NCBI RefSeq assembly: GCF_030409605.1
Contig: NZ_JAUFQG010000006.1
Location: forward strand, 682,001-746,000
Source: Simiduia curdlanivorans
GTDB taxonomy: Bacteria > Pseudomonadota > Gammaproteobacteria > Pseudomonadales > Cellvibrionaceae
Length of the DNA stretch: 64,000 nucleotides
Direction of reading: 5' to 3'
Below the pieces are notes generated by a model. It was not told the DNA's origin. It saw only the letters and a program-made list of their open reading frames with translations, and ran no database searches. This document shows positions 33,990 through 42,675 of the stretch, one piece after another (within the stretch, counting starts at the first letter, position 1; every line of letters starts with the position of its first letter). Both the position numbers and the translations under genes were made by a program.

Positions 33990-34474
33990 CATTTAAAAGC
34001 CAGCAAAAAGGCAAAATGGTACGAATGAACCAACCTGAGTGAGATTTTCTTTGTCCTAATAAGCAACGGGAATTATTTCAATCACCATCTGCACAAAACA
34101 GCCTAAAAAACCACCGTCTCCGTTCGAAATTACACATATAGTTAATTAGAGGACTTTAAAATGCTTTTTAGTCGTCTAAATTAATATATCGTCGTCTAAA
34201 TCTTTTTGTTTGTGTTAATGACGAGCACGGCGCTAAAAAAACCGCTTTCTTTAGAGCTAAAACTGTTAGTAGAACTTGATTTTCTAGAACTGATTCACAC
34301 ATTATCTCGGCTGGGGTTATACTCCGCCCTTGCACAGAATTGCACTACGGAGATAATGAGCTTCGTTCTACATGTAGTACAAGAGCACTAATAGGGATAG
34401 CAGCCAAGTGGCCTAGCCGGCATTTGGGTTTGTGCATGCAGTTCAAAACAAAAAGACACAAAAGGTAGCTATCT
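33990..34474. promoter_or_regulatory. Regulatory region upstream of the hemerythrin gene
   Basis: No convincing gene is seen. An exact direct repeat GTCGTCTAAAT occurs at 34171 and 34191, two helical turns apart, which suggests an activator site. A likely promoter is TTCACA (34294-34299), 18 bases, TATACT (34318-34323). It would give a leader of about 145 bases before the hemerythrin ATG. A 61-codon ORF at 34206-34391 overlaps this promoter and is not accepted as a gene. Confidence 0.45.
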
Positions 34475-34990
34475 ATGTTTGGATTTATTTCTGATTTTTT
34501 CACAGGTCGCAGCGCGCCCCAAGAAGCACCAAAACTTGCCGAAGCACCAAAACCGGGCACCACGTCTATTCCTTACGACCCAAACTTGATTGCTGCACTT
34601 GAAGCCGACCACTCAAAGCTTGTCGAACTTTATGGAAAAATGTGGGATGAAGGCTTCGACAAAAAGAATTACGTCAAACTATCTCGAATTCTGGGAGAAT
34701 TTAAATCCCTCTTTCAAGGTCACCTGCTTAAAGAAAATGTAAGATTTTACGTTTACCTTGAACAATCATTGGGTGGCGATAAGCATACTCTAGCCGTGGT
34801 TAAGGAATTTCGATCAGACATGAATGATATCGCCAATGCGGTAATCGGCTTTTGCAAGCGCTACGGCAAAGGGCAATTTACCGCGGCTATGGAGTTGCAG
34901 TTTAAGAAAGATTATACCGCTATTGGCGAAGCCTTAACCCGTCGAGTTCAATCGGAAGAGCGCGACCTATATTCACTCTATCAAGCGTAG
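34475..34990 (+). CDS. Hemerythrin-domain protein
   Basis: A 171-residue soluble protein. A Pro/Ala-rich N-terminal leader of about 35 residues precedes a hemerythrin-like four-helix bundle. Candidate di-iron ligands are His in EADHSKLVELY, His in FQGHLLKEN, the Glu of the same helix and the Glu/Asp cluster in QSEERDLYSLY. The ligand set seems smaller than in canonical hemerythrins, so metal content is uncertain. Related proteins bind O2 or NO or protect Fe-S proteins. It is the first gene of a same-strand redox cluster, although the next gene begins more than 200 bases downstream. Confidence 0.8.
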   Translation: MFGFISDFFTGRSAPQEAPKLAEAPKPGTTSIPYDPNLIAALEADHSKLVELYGKMWDEGFDKKNYVKLSRILGEFKSLFQGHLLKENVRFYVYLEQSLGGDKHTLAVVKEFRSDMNDIANAVIGFCKRYGKGQFTAAMELQFKKDYTAIGEALTRRVQSEERDLYSLYQA

Positions 34991-35226
34991 CGGCACCGAC
35001 ACTGCCGGCACAGGGTGCCGGCCCTGCCAGCTAGTCAGGTAAAAACCAGCATAACTATAAGAATGGAATCAGTAGATTGATTTAACGGCGCGCAGGCTTA
35101 CGCACCGTTGTTGTTGAACAATTTACGGAGTTAAGCCGCACTGGATCAGAAAAATTGAACTCGCCCAAGGGCGGTCTGTTATTTCTTGCGCGATATATTG
35201 TATTAACCCACTATCCAGTGAGTGAC

Positions 35227-37227
35227 ATGGAAAACGCAAACCAACTTCGGCCTACAGCACAGCCTAGCGGTCGACCCAAAGCCTCGGGCAGTCAAACTGA
35301 TTGCACCAACATCATTGTTGTTGGCACCGGGCCCGTCGGTATTCGTGCCGCCCGAATGCTAAAGGGGCAAAACCCTTGTCACAACATTTTGGTTTTCGGC
35401 GAAGAAACGTCTGCACCCTATAACCGCGTTCAACTATCCCTCTATTTATACGGCGAAATTTCGCGGGACGCGCTCACACTTCCCACTAAAACTGAACTCG
35501 AAGACGACATCGAATACCATTTCGGCAAGAAGGTCGTTGCCATCAATAAAGAAGATCGCCTGATTGTCGACCAATATGGCCAGAGCTATTTCTACGACAA
35601 GCTCATACTCGCCACAGGCTCCAAAGCGGTTTTCCCAGCTATACTCGGGAACACCTTAACCAACACCTTTACCTTCAGAACGCTCGAAGACACAGACAAC
35701 TTATTAGCCCGAAAAAAGCACGGGCACGGCGTCTACATTATTGGCTCTGGCCCTCTCGGTATCGAAGCCGCCATCGGCATGAAAACCCGCGACAACCGCG
35801 TTTATCTACAGGCAAGAAATTACCTATTGGACCCCTCCTTGGATCGAAAAGCGCAAGAGATTCTCGGAGACAGCCTACAAACCGCCGGCATTTATGTCAT
35901 CGAAGGCGATAACACAGAAAGTATTCTCGGCACCGACCACGTTATCGGTGTAGAGCTGAGCAGCGGCCGAATTATCGAATGCGATACCGTAGTATTTTGC
36001 ACCGGCGTTACGGCAAATAAGGCCTTGGCAGATGGCGCCGAGCTAGCGACCAACAAAGGCATTCTCGTCAATGACGTCATGCAAACCAGCGACCCCTATA
36101 TTTACGCGGTGGGCGAGTGCTCGGAACATGAGGGCAGAACCTATGGTTTAGTCGCACCTGGGTTTGAGCAAGTTACGGCTATGAGCACCCATGTCGCGGG
36201 CAACGCGCTGCCTTATACCGGTAGCAACACTAACATCAAATTGAAATTCGGCAGCCAATCGAGCGCCCTTATCGGTAAGGTCACCGATGCAGACTGCGAG
36301 ACCTTTGTTTACGCAAATCGATTGAAAGGCATTTACCGTAAGCTGTTTCTCCACAATCAGGTGCTCGTGGGCTACATCTACATCGGCAACTGGATCGAAC
36401 TAGCTCAACTACAGCAGGCGTACGCGGCTTGCACTCGGATTAAAACCAAAAGCCTCGAGCAATTCGAACAGACAGGGGTGCTATGGGACGATCCCAAACC
36501 CACCCACATTAAAGATCAGCCGGAAGAATATATCGTCTGCCTCTGTGAAAACGTCACTCGTGGCGCGCTAACCAAAGCCATGGAATCTGGTAACCGAACA
36601 ATCGACAGTTTATGCAGCGCAACCAATGCCGGCGTTACCTGCGGGTCTTGTAAACCCTTGCTGGCAGAAATGCTTGATGCGCCCACACAAAATTTGGTGA
36701 TGCGCCATTACAAATCCATTTACTGGTATTCCATTCTCGCCATCGCGCTGATGGTCGCAACGGTGCTGCTCAATCCCATCGGCATTGGCGAAAGCAGCCA
36801 GGTTAACTGGCAATTGGAAAAGCTCTGGTTCGATAATTTTTGGAAGCAAGTGAGCGGCTACAGCCTGCTTCTACTCAGCTTATTAGCTGCTGGGATATCC
36901 ATTCGAAAGCGCTGGAAAAAACTCAATGTGGGCCATCTCGACGACTGGCGCTACGTTCACTCCATTATCGGTGTTATCGCATTGGTGATGTTGATGATCC
37001 ATACCGGCATGCGCTTGGGGCACAATATGAACTTCGTGCTCATGGTGGTTTTTCTCTCGGCAACACTAACAGGCTCATTAGTAGGCGTGTTTATGGCTAG
37101 AAACCATCACTGGACCGACCTTAAGCTGCGCGAGCACCGCGCTTGGTGGTCGCGCGTACACTACACACTTTTATGGATGCTGCCAGCGCTGCTGAGTTAC
37201 CACATACTGGCGGTTTACTATTTCTAA
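35227..37227 (+). CDS. FAD/NAD(P)H oxidoreductase fused to a BFD-like [2Fe-2S] domain and a membrane domain
   Basis: A 666-residue fusion. Residues about 28-400 form a NirB/rubredoxin-reductase-like flavoprotein with FAD-binding IIVVGTGPVGIRAAR, ILATGSKA, the NAD(P)-binding VYIIGSGPLGIEAA and IYAVGECSEH. Residues about 437-485 carry a BFD-like [2Fe-2S] site with CxC (VCLCENV) and CxxC (TCGSCKP). About five helices follow (497-666), with histidines in YVHSIIG, MLMIHTGMRLGH, VHYTLLW and LSYHILAV that could ligate heme b. The ATG at 35227 is preferred over a TTG 24 codons upstream. The cytochrome gene starts four bases after the stop, so the two are translationally close. It probably passes electrons from NAD(P)H into the membrane; the final acceptor is unknown. 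Confidence 0.82.
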   Translation: MENANQLRPTAQPSGRPKASGSQTDCTNIIVVGTGPVGIRAARMLKGQNPCHNILVFGEETSAPYNRVQLSLYLYGEISRDALTLPTKTELEDDIEYHFGKKVVAINKEDRLIVDQYGQSYFYDKLILATGSKAVFPAILGNTLTNTFTFRTLEDTDNLLARKKHGHGVYIIGSGPLGIEAAIGMKTRDNRVYLQARNYLLDPSLDRKAQEILGDSLQTAGIYVIEGDNTESILGTDHVIGVELSSGRIIECDTVVFCTGVTANKALADGAELATNKGILVNDVMQTSDPYIYAVGECSEHEGRTYGLVAPGFEQVTAMSTHVAGNALPYTGSNTNIKLKFGSQSSALIGKVTDADCETFVYANRLKGIYRKLFLHNQVLVGYIYIGNWIELAQLQQAYAACTRIKTKSLEQFEQTGVLWDDPKPTHIKDQPEEYIVCLCENVTRGALTKAMESGNRTIDSLCSATNAGVTCGSCKPLLAEMLDAPTQNLVMRHYKSIYWYSILAIALMVATVLLNPIGIGESSQVNWQLEKLWFDNFWKQVSGYSLLLLSLLAAGISIRKRWKKLNVGHLDDWRYVHSIIGVIALVMLMIHTGMRLGHNMNFVLMVVFLSATLTGSLVGVFMARNHHWTDLKLREHRAWWSRVHYTLLWMLPALLSYHILAVYYF

Positions 37228-37231
37228 TAAT

Positions 37232-38578
37232 ATGACTAATTACAATTTCAGGTTTTGGCATTACGGGCTGATTATCACTGCGCTGCTTTCGGGATTTCTC
37301 GGTTACAACTTGTGGCTGGGCGACAAGCGCGTTTTTATTTCCGGCCCGCCCACGCACGGCCATCATCAAATAGAAATGGCCTGCACCAGCTGCCATGGCG
37401 AAGGCTTTTCCGACGCAACCGTTATGCAAAATGCCTGTGAATCTTGCCATTTGGATGCACTCGACAAGTTTAGCGACACCCACCCCAAGTCAAAATTCAC
37501 CGACCCACGAAATGCCGAGTTACTGTCACACCTAGATGCCACCCAATGTGTGAGCTGCCATCGAGAGCACAAACCGGAAATCACCCGGGCTTACGGCGTC
37601 ACCTTAGCAAAAGATTTTTGCGCTCACTGCCATCAAGATATCGCCGAAGAGCGCGACAGCCATAAAGACTTTGGTTTTGAAACCTGCACTAACTCTGGCT
37701 GTCACAACTATCACGACAACACCGCTCTGTACGAAAACTTCCTCCGCAAACATGCCAATGAACCTGCACTGGGTAAAAAGCCCAAAATCCCGGCGCTGAC
37801 TGGTTTAATTGAGTGGACCAAGAAAAACAAACAAACCCCAGCTCTGCAACAACAAGACGCCGATGCGCCATTAGAAAATAGCAACCAAAAAATTGTTAGC
37901 CAGTGGGCACTGAGTCACCACGCCATTGCCAATGTTAACTGCACACAATGCCACAGCCAAAACGAAAACTGGCAATCGAAGGGCACCGCGTTAACCATCG
38001 ATAGCTGTGTCGAGTGCCACATCAAACAAAATGAAAGTTTTAAACAGGGCAAACATGGCATGCGCCTAGCAGATAGGCTAAGTGGCCAACTTTCGCCCAT
38101 GTCGCCGACACTGGCAACCTTACCTATGCATAAAGATGCAATGCAACGGGTTAACACGTGTGTCAGCTGCCACGATCCACATCAACCCGACTTAACCTTT
38201 GCCGCGACCGACGCCTGTTTAGCGTGTCATAACGACGAACATTCGGCGAATTTTTACAACTCGAAACACGGGCAACTCTGGCGCGATAGTCAAAACGGCC
38301 TCTTGCCAGTAGAGCAAGCCGTTAGCTGTGCAACCTGCCATATGCCACGCCTGAAAAAAGGCAAAAAGGTTCACGCTGAACACAACCAAAATGCCAATTT
38401 ACAACCCAACAGTAAAATGATTCGCAGCGTTTGCAGTCATTGCCATGGTGTGGAATTTACACTCGAAGCGCTGGCCAGCGAAGCGCAAATACAATCGAAT
38501 TTTTCCAATAGCCTAGAGGGCCATCACAGTAGCATGGACCTCGTGCGCGATAGGATCGAGCAACGAAAGAAGCAGTAA
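37232..38578 (+). CDS. Membrane-anchored 11-heme cytochrome c
   Basis: A 448-residue protein with one N-terminal helix (about residues 9-29), probably an uncleaved anchor, and a periplasmic domain. I count ten CxxCH sites (CTSCH, CESCH, CVSCH, CAHCH, CTQCH, CVECH, CVSCH, CLACH, CATCH, CSHCH) and one CX4CH (CTNSGCH) between the fourth and sixth sites. That gives eleven potential c-type hemes, one per 40 residues. Many extra His residues supply second axial ligands. It is directly downstream of the flavoprotein fusion and is its likely electron acceptor. It differs in size from the large outer-membrane undecaheme cytochromes. Confidence 0.88.
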   Translation: MTNYNFRFWHYGLIITALLSGFLGYNLWLGDKRVFISGPPTHGHHQIEMACTSCHGEGFSDATVMQNACESCHLDALDKFSDTHPKSKFTDPRNAELLSHLDATQCVSCHREHKPEITRAYGVTLAKDFCAHCHQDIAEERDSHKDFGFETCTNSGCHNYHDNTALYENFLRKHANEPALGKKPKIPALTGLIEWTKKNKQTPALQQQDADAPLENSNQKIVSQWALSHHAIANVNCTQCHSQNENWQSKGTALTIDSCVECHIKQNESFKQGKHGMRLADRLSGQLSPMSPTLATLPMHKDAMQRVNTCVSCHDPHQPDLTFAATDACLACHNDEHSANFYNSKHGQLWRDSQNGLLPVEQAVSCATCHMPRLKKGKKVHAEHNQNANLQPNSKMIRSVCSHCHGVEFTLEALASEAQIQSNFSNSLEGHHSSMDLVRDRIEQRKKQ

Positions 38579-38614
38579 TTAATAAGGCCAACACTAGGAA
38601 AAGGAGTCACCAAC

Positions 38615-39169
38615 ATGAACAAGCAATTATTGATAGCCTCTCTTGCATTTGCCTCATTGAGTAGCGGCATAGCTCATGCAGAGATCACCCCGCAGCGCAT
38701 GGCTGACGCCATCTACGCCGTCATCGCCTCAGATCGCGCTGTTTATACCACGCAAGTGGTCAATCGCCTGCAGAATGAAGACGAAGTCATCACTGCCGAC
38801 GAGCACTGGAAAGAAGAATCTGCGCTACCGCTGCCCGCGCAAATGTTGCGCATGGGTGCCGAGGGCGTCGCCAAGCAGAACGCAGGCTTCACCTATGCGC
38901 TGCTATCAGAATGGCCCATCAACTCACAAAACTCGCCCAAAACCCCGATGGAAGCACAAGGGCTAACATTCGTTAGAACCAACCTGGGTAAAAACTTCTA
39001 TGGCACTGAAGAGCTAGGCGGCAAGAAATACTTCACCGCCGTATACGCCGACATGGCCGTGTCTGAAGCCTGCACCAAATGCCACAACGATCATATCGAC
39101 AGCCCTAAAACCGATTTCAAACTCGGCGATATTATGGGCGGCGTGGTCATGCGCATTCCGCTCGACTGA
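38615..39169 (+). CDS. Exported DUF3365 (Tll0287-like) heme protein
   Basis: A 184-residue protein with a signal peptide (SGIAHA-EI) and the DUF3365/Tll0287-like fold. It shows a long N-terminal helix, then NSPKTPMEAQGL, KKYFTAVYADMAVSEACTKC and the closing DFKLGDIMGGVVMRIPL. A single CxxCH (CTKCH) attaches one c-type heme. Such domains occur as soluble heme proteins or as sensors. AAGGAG precedes the ATG by eight bases. Being 36 bases downstream of the 11-heme cytochrome, it is likely the terminal periplasmic partner of this redox cluster. Confidence 0.85.
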   Translation: MNKQLLIASLAFASLSSGIAHAEITPQRMADAIYAVIASDRAVYTTQVVNRLQNEDEVITADEHWKEESALPLPAQMLRMGAEGVAKQNAGFTYALLSEWPINSQNSPKTPMEAQGLTFVRTNLGKNFYGTEELGGKKYFTAVYADMAVSEACTKCHNDHIDSPKTDFKLGDIMGGVVMRIPLD

Positions 39170-39196
39170 TGCAATACAAAAAAAATGGGCGCCTAG

Positions 39197-39412
39197 CCAC
39201 TGCTGTCCCACAAAAACGATATGACTATCGTTAGGCTTTAAGCCTCACAATAGATGCGACATCTCGGCGTATACTTGGACATGAGTTTGGCGCCCGCACA
39301 AGCGACACGACGTGAATACATCCATGTAGTCTCAACACCCGCATCCATGCGGGTGACGTTCGCTAGTACGGGCACCAAACTCTCCCGCGACATAACTGTG
39401 GGACAGCAGTGG
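39197..39412. mobile_element. 216-bp MITE-like element, copy 2, inside a terminator hairpin
   Basis: Same length, orientation and 16-bp terminal inverted repeats as the element at 4114-4329, with five base differences. It is flanked by an exact 5-bp duplication CCTAG (39192-39196 and 39413-39417). Removing the element and one duplicate restores GGGCG-CCTAG-CGCCC between an A run and a T run, a bidirectional Rho-independent terminator. Insertion therefore took place in the hairpin loop between the convergent DUF3365 and nhaD genes. There is no transposase; movement would need one supplied in trans. Confidence 0.9.
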
Positions 39413-39443
39413 CCTAGCGCCCTTTTTTTATTACCAACTGTGA

Positions 39444-40685
39444 TTACAGCACTTGGTGCGCCAACACAAAGGTCAGCCAATAGCCGACAGAATAGGCAAC
39501 CAGTAGATAGCCAAACATCGATAAGTAGCTAATGAAATTCAGCTCCTTCACTTTACTCATGGCAATAATACCGGCCGCCGAGCCGATAATTAGCATTGAC
39601 CCACCTACGCCGGTGGCGTAAGTCATAGATAGCCAACTGGCTAGGTCCATTTCGACATCCGCCTTTAACACCGCCGCCGTCAATGGCACGTTATCAATCA
39701 GGGCCGACGACAAGCCCAACAAATAGTTAGCGTATTGTGGCGCCATCACTTCGTACATGCCGGTCAGGTAATTCAAGGTGCCAATCTCCTTTAACATACC
39801 AACGATGAGCAAAACGCCTAAGAAAAACAACAGCGTTTCAAACTCAATTTCGCGAATATAGTTCAAAATATTACGGTTGGTTTTTTTGCGCATTAAATAC
39901 TGGGCCACCAAGAACATGCAGCTCAAACCAAATAGAAAGGTCAATACCGGTGGAATTTGAAAAAAGGCATTGAGAAAAAGCGTAGCGAAAATTGTCGCTA
40001 AGAATACACCAGAGATCACAATATCGTTGGACTCCAAGGGCTGGTGTTCGCCGCTAAAAACGATCCTGCCGCGCATGCGTACCGACATCATCGCGGCCAG
40101 TACTACCACACCGCAGAGTGACGGTGCTATGAGTAACAGCAAGTTGGGAATGCTTACCTTACCGGCTAGGAAAATCATCAGCGTTGTTACATCGCCCGTA
40201 ATCAATGATACGCCACCACTGTTAACGGCAAAGACCACCAAGGTGGCGTATTTGAGGCGTTTGCGCACATGAATTTTTAAACTGGTTATCACCGCCAAAG
40301 ACACCAAAGTGGCCGTGACGTTATCGGCAAAGGACGAAAACACGAAGGCGAAGCCACCCAGAAACACCATCAAGGTGCGCTCATGTAACTGGTTGGGTAG
40401 AATCCGCTGCACCAAACTCGAAACAAAGCCCTTGCTGTTAAGGTAAGCAACAAAGGTCATGGCCGACATTAAAAACAACCAGAGCGTGGCAATCTCGAGT
40501 AGGTTTTCATTCAACTGTTCCGATACCTGCTCTGGGCCGGAGCCATGCATGGGAAACAAATAAGCTAAAATCCAACACAAGGTGCCAATAAACAAGGTGG
40601 ATTTGGCCTTGTTAATATGGATGACCTCCTCGAACACCACCATCAAAAAGGCAACAAATGCCAACAATCCTATAATCATACTCAT
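39444..40685 (-). CDS. nhaD: Na+/H+ antiporter NhaD
   Basis: An inner-membrane antiporter of about 413 residues, IT superfamily, with 11-12 helices. NhaD hallmarks include FSSFADNVTATLVSLAVI, FAVNSGGVSLITGDVTTLMI, SSALIDNVPLTAA and YATGVGGSMLIIGSAAG, containing the conserved charged and polar residues of the ion path. The ATG at 40685 is chosen over a TTG three codons upstream, because GGAG is too close to that TTG. It exports Na+ (or Li+) for H+, as expected for a marine cell. It is convergent with the redox cluster across the split terminator. Confidence 0.93.
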   Translation of the reverse strand: MSMIIGLLAFVAFLMVVFEEVIHINKAKSTLFIGTLCWILAYLFPMHGSGPEQVSEQLNENLLEIATLWLFLMSAMTFVAYLNSKGFVSSLVQRILPNQLHERTLMVFLGGFAFVFSSFADNVTATLVSLAVITSLKIHVRKRLKYATLVVFAVNSGGVSLITGDVTTLMIFLAGKVSIPNLLLLIAPSLCGVVVLAAMMSVRMRGRIVFSGEHQPLESNDIVISGVFLATIFATLFLNAFFQIPPVLTFLFGLSCMFLVAQYLMRKKTNRNILNYIREIEFETLLFFLGVLLIVGMLKEIGTLNYLTGMYEVMAPQYANYLLGLSSALIDNVPLTAAVLKADVEMDLASWLSMTYATGVGGSMLIIGSAAGIIAMSKVKELNFISYLSMFGYLLVAYSVGYWLTFVLAHQVL

Positions 40686-40867
40686 TGAGGCCAAAACTCC
40701 GGGCTAAAATTTTGCCGCGCAGTTTACCCCTTAGTAGAAGTCGAACCAAGGTATTACTGAGCCCTCAGCCACCCATACCTCCTTTGAACTTTCTGCTTTA
40801 CACAGGCTCTAAACCTCAACCCGCGACGTTCAAACCGAAAATCAGGTCGACCACAAAGGATGCACCT

Positions 40868-41368
40868 ATGGCTGTTGTCAAAAATCTGTTTCTACTTTTA
40901 AGCCTCAGCTGCTTATTTAACTTAGCTCAAGCGGAATCAAACACTAAACCCGATTACCACTTCGAAGAACTGAAGTCTGTGAGCAGTATTCGAGCCTCTG
41001 ACGTGAACGGCTGGGGTCGCATTAACGACCAAGTACTGGTGACAGGCCGAACCGCCTCGCGCAAATATATACTGGTACTGGCTCGGCCAGACCACGACCT
41101 CGCCTTTAGCACGGCACTAGGGGTAACCTCAAATGCCGGTCGAGTAGCCGTTAAATTCGACGAGGTTTACGCCGGCAATAGCACCATTCGGGTGGGCAAC
41201 CGCATCATGATGATTTACGAAGTGAAAGGCAGCGACGCCATGAAACATGCTCGCGCACTGTTTGAGCTACGCGATTGCGAAAGCCAAAAAAATGCGGATT
41301 GTTCGAGCTTTACCAAGGCGGTAGAAGACACCACTGTGCCGGCACCGAAACAAGGAGCGGCACAATGA
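40868..41368 (+). CDS. Exported protein, DUF6491-like
   Basis: A 166-residue protein. The ATG at 40868 follows AAGGA by seven bases and opens a signal peptide (LFLLLSLSCLFNLAQA-ES). The frame is open further upstream, but that extension is Pro/Arg-rich and overlaps the nhaD start, so it is not used. The mature part has strands ASRKYILVLARPDHDL and a Cys near the C-terminus (LRDCESQKNADCSS). It resembles the DUF6491 group of small exported proteins, a tentative call. Function unknown. Confidence 0.65.
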   Translation: MAVVKNLFLLLSLSCLFNLAQAESNTKPDYHFEELKSVSSIRASDVNGWGRINDQVLVTGRTASRKYILVLARPDHDLAFSTALGVTSNAGRVAVKFDEVYAGNSTIRVGNRIMMIYEVKGSDAMKHARALFELRDCESQKNADCSSFTKAVEDTTVPAPKQGAAQ

Positions 41369-41388
41369 TGATCAGGTATTAACAGAGC

Positions 41389-42576
41389 TTAAAAGCCTAA
41401 GGCCATTTTCGCCTTACCAAAGGCATCAATGGCCATATCCAATTCCTGCTGGGTAATGGCCGCCGACATTTGGGTGCGAATGCGGGCCTTGCCTTTGGGC
41501 ACAACAGGGAAAGAAAAAGCCACCACGTAAACACCTAATTCGAGCATTTTTTCTGCCAGCGCGGCAGCTTTTTTAGCATCGTATAACATCACCGGTACGA
41601 TGGCGTGCTCGCCCGGCAATAGATCGAAGCCGTGCTTTTCCAGACCGGCGCGGAAATAGGCCGTGTTAGCTTTAAGTTGTTCACGCAGCTTATCGTCTTG
41701 CACCAATTCCAACGCCTTGATAGCTCCAGCAACCACTGGCGGCGCTACGGTGTTAGAAAATAAGTAAGGGCGCGAGCGCTGGCGCAGCATGTCTACCACT
41801 TCTTGGCGCGCGGCAGTGAAGCCACCACTGGAACCACCCAAGGCTTTACCGAGGGTGCCAGTGATAATATCCACCCGCCCCATGACGCCGCAATGCTCTG
41901 GACTGCCGCGGCCTTTATCGCCGACAAATCCCGTGGCATGGGAATCGTCCACGTGCACCAGTGCATTGTATTTTTCCGCAAGATCACACAATTTTTGCAA
42001 GTTGGCGATATAGCCATCCATGGAAAACACACCGTCGGTGCTGATCAATTTAAACCTAGCACCGTTTTTATCGGCTTCGATCAACTGCGCCTCTAGGTCT
42101 GCCATGTCGCTGTTTTTATAGCGATAACGCGCCGCTTTGCACAGGCGCACACCATCGATAATTGAAGCGTGATTTAACTCGTCGGAAATAATCGCATCGT
42201 CAGCGGTCAGCAGCGTCTCGAATAAACCGCCGTTGGCATCGAAGCAACTGGGGTAGAGAATGGTGTCTTCCATACCCAAAAAAGCACTGAGCTTTTGCTC
42301 TAGGGTTTTATGCAATTGCTGGGTGCCACAAATAAAACGCACCGACGCCATACCGTAACCCCAAGTTTTCAAGCCCTCGGCACAGGCCGCTTGAATCTCC
42401 GGGTGTTGCGCCAAGCCTAAATAATTATTGGCGCACAAGTTGAGCACTTTTTTTCCGCCATTAACGGCAATCATCGCGCCCTGCGGGCCCTCAATGAAGC
42501 GCTCGCTTTTATACAAACCTGCTTCTTTAATTTCTTGCAGCTGAGTTTGTAAGTGTTGCTGAAATTTTCCGTACAT
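41389..42576 (-). CDS. kbl: Glycine C-acetyltransferase (2-amino-3-ketobutyrate CoA ligase)
   Basis: A 395-residue PLP enzyme of the alpha-oxoamine synthase family. It splits 2-amino-3-ketobutyrate with CoA into glycine and acetyl-CoA. Motifs are NNYLGLAQHPEI, the DELNHASIIDG segment, HVDDSHATGFVG with the PLP-ring Asp, and the Schiff-base Lys in TGTLGKALGGSSGGF. It lies downstream of tdh on the same strand (gap 99 bases) and completes the threonine dehydrogenase pathway. The intervening gap contains a short tandem repeat. Confidence 0.96.
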   Translation of the reverse strand: MYGKFQQHLQTQLQEIKEAGLYKSERFIEGPQGAMIAVNGGKKVLNLCANNYLGLAQHPEIQAACAEGLKTWGYGMASVRFICGTQQLHKTLEQKLSAFLGMEDTILYPSCFDANGGLFETLLTADDAIISDELNHASIIDGVRLCKAARYRYKNSDMADLEAQLIEADKNGARFKLISTDGVFSMDGYIANLQKLCDLAEKYNALVHVDDSHATGFVGDKGRGSPEHCGVMGRVDIITGTLGKALGGSSGGFTAARQEVVDMLRQRSRPYLFSNTVAPPVVAGAIKALELVQDDKLREQLKANTAYFRAGLEKHGFDLLPGEHAIVPVMLYDAKKAAALAEKMLELGVYVVAFSFPVVPKGKARIRTQMSAAITQQELDMAIDAFGKAKMALGF

Positions 42577-42675
42577 AATTTTTCCTGAAAAAGTTAACAG
42601 GAAAAGTCCTTGCGCGCCCGCGCGCGCCCTTCCTGTAAGCTGTAAGCTGTAAGCTGTTTACTGTCAGCTGCTTTT

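Noticed and set aside
34206..34391. A 61-codon frame upstream of the hemerythrin gene
   Set aside because: No ribosome-binding site or family resemblance, and it overlaps the best promoter candidate.
40685..40867. Upstream extension of the exported protein at 40868
   Set aside because: The extra 61 codons are Pro/Arg-rich, overlap the nhaD start and would bury the signal peptide; AAGGA precedes the internal ATG.
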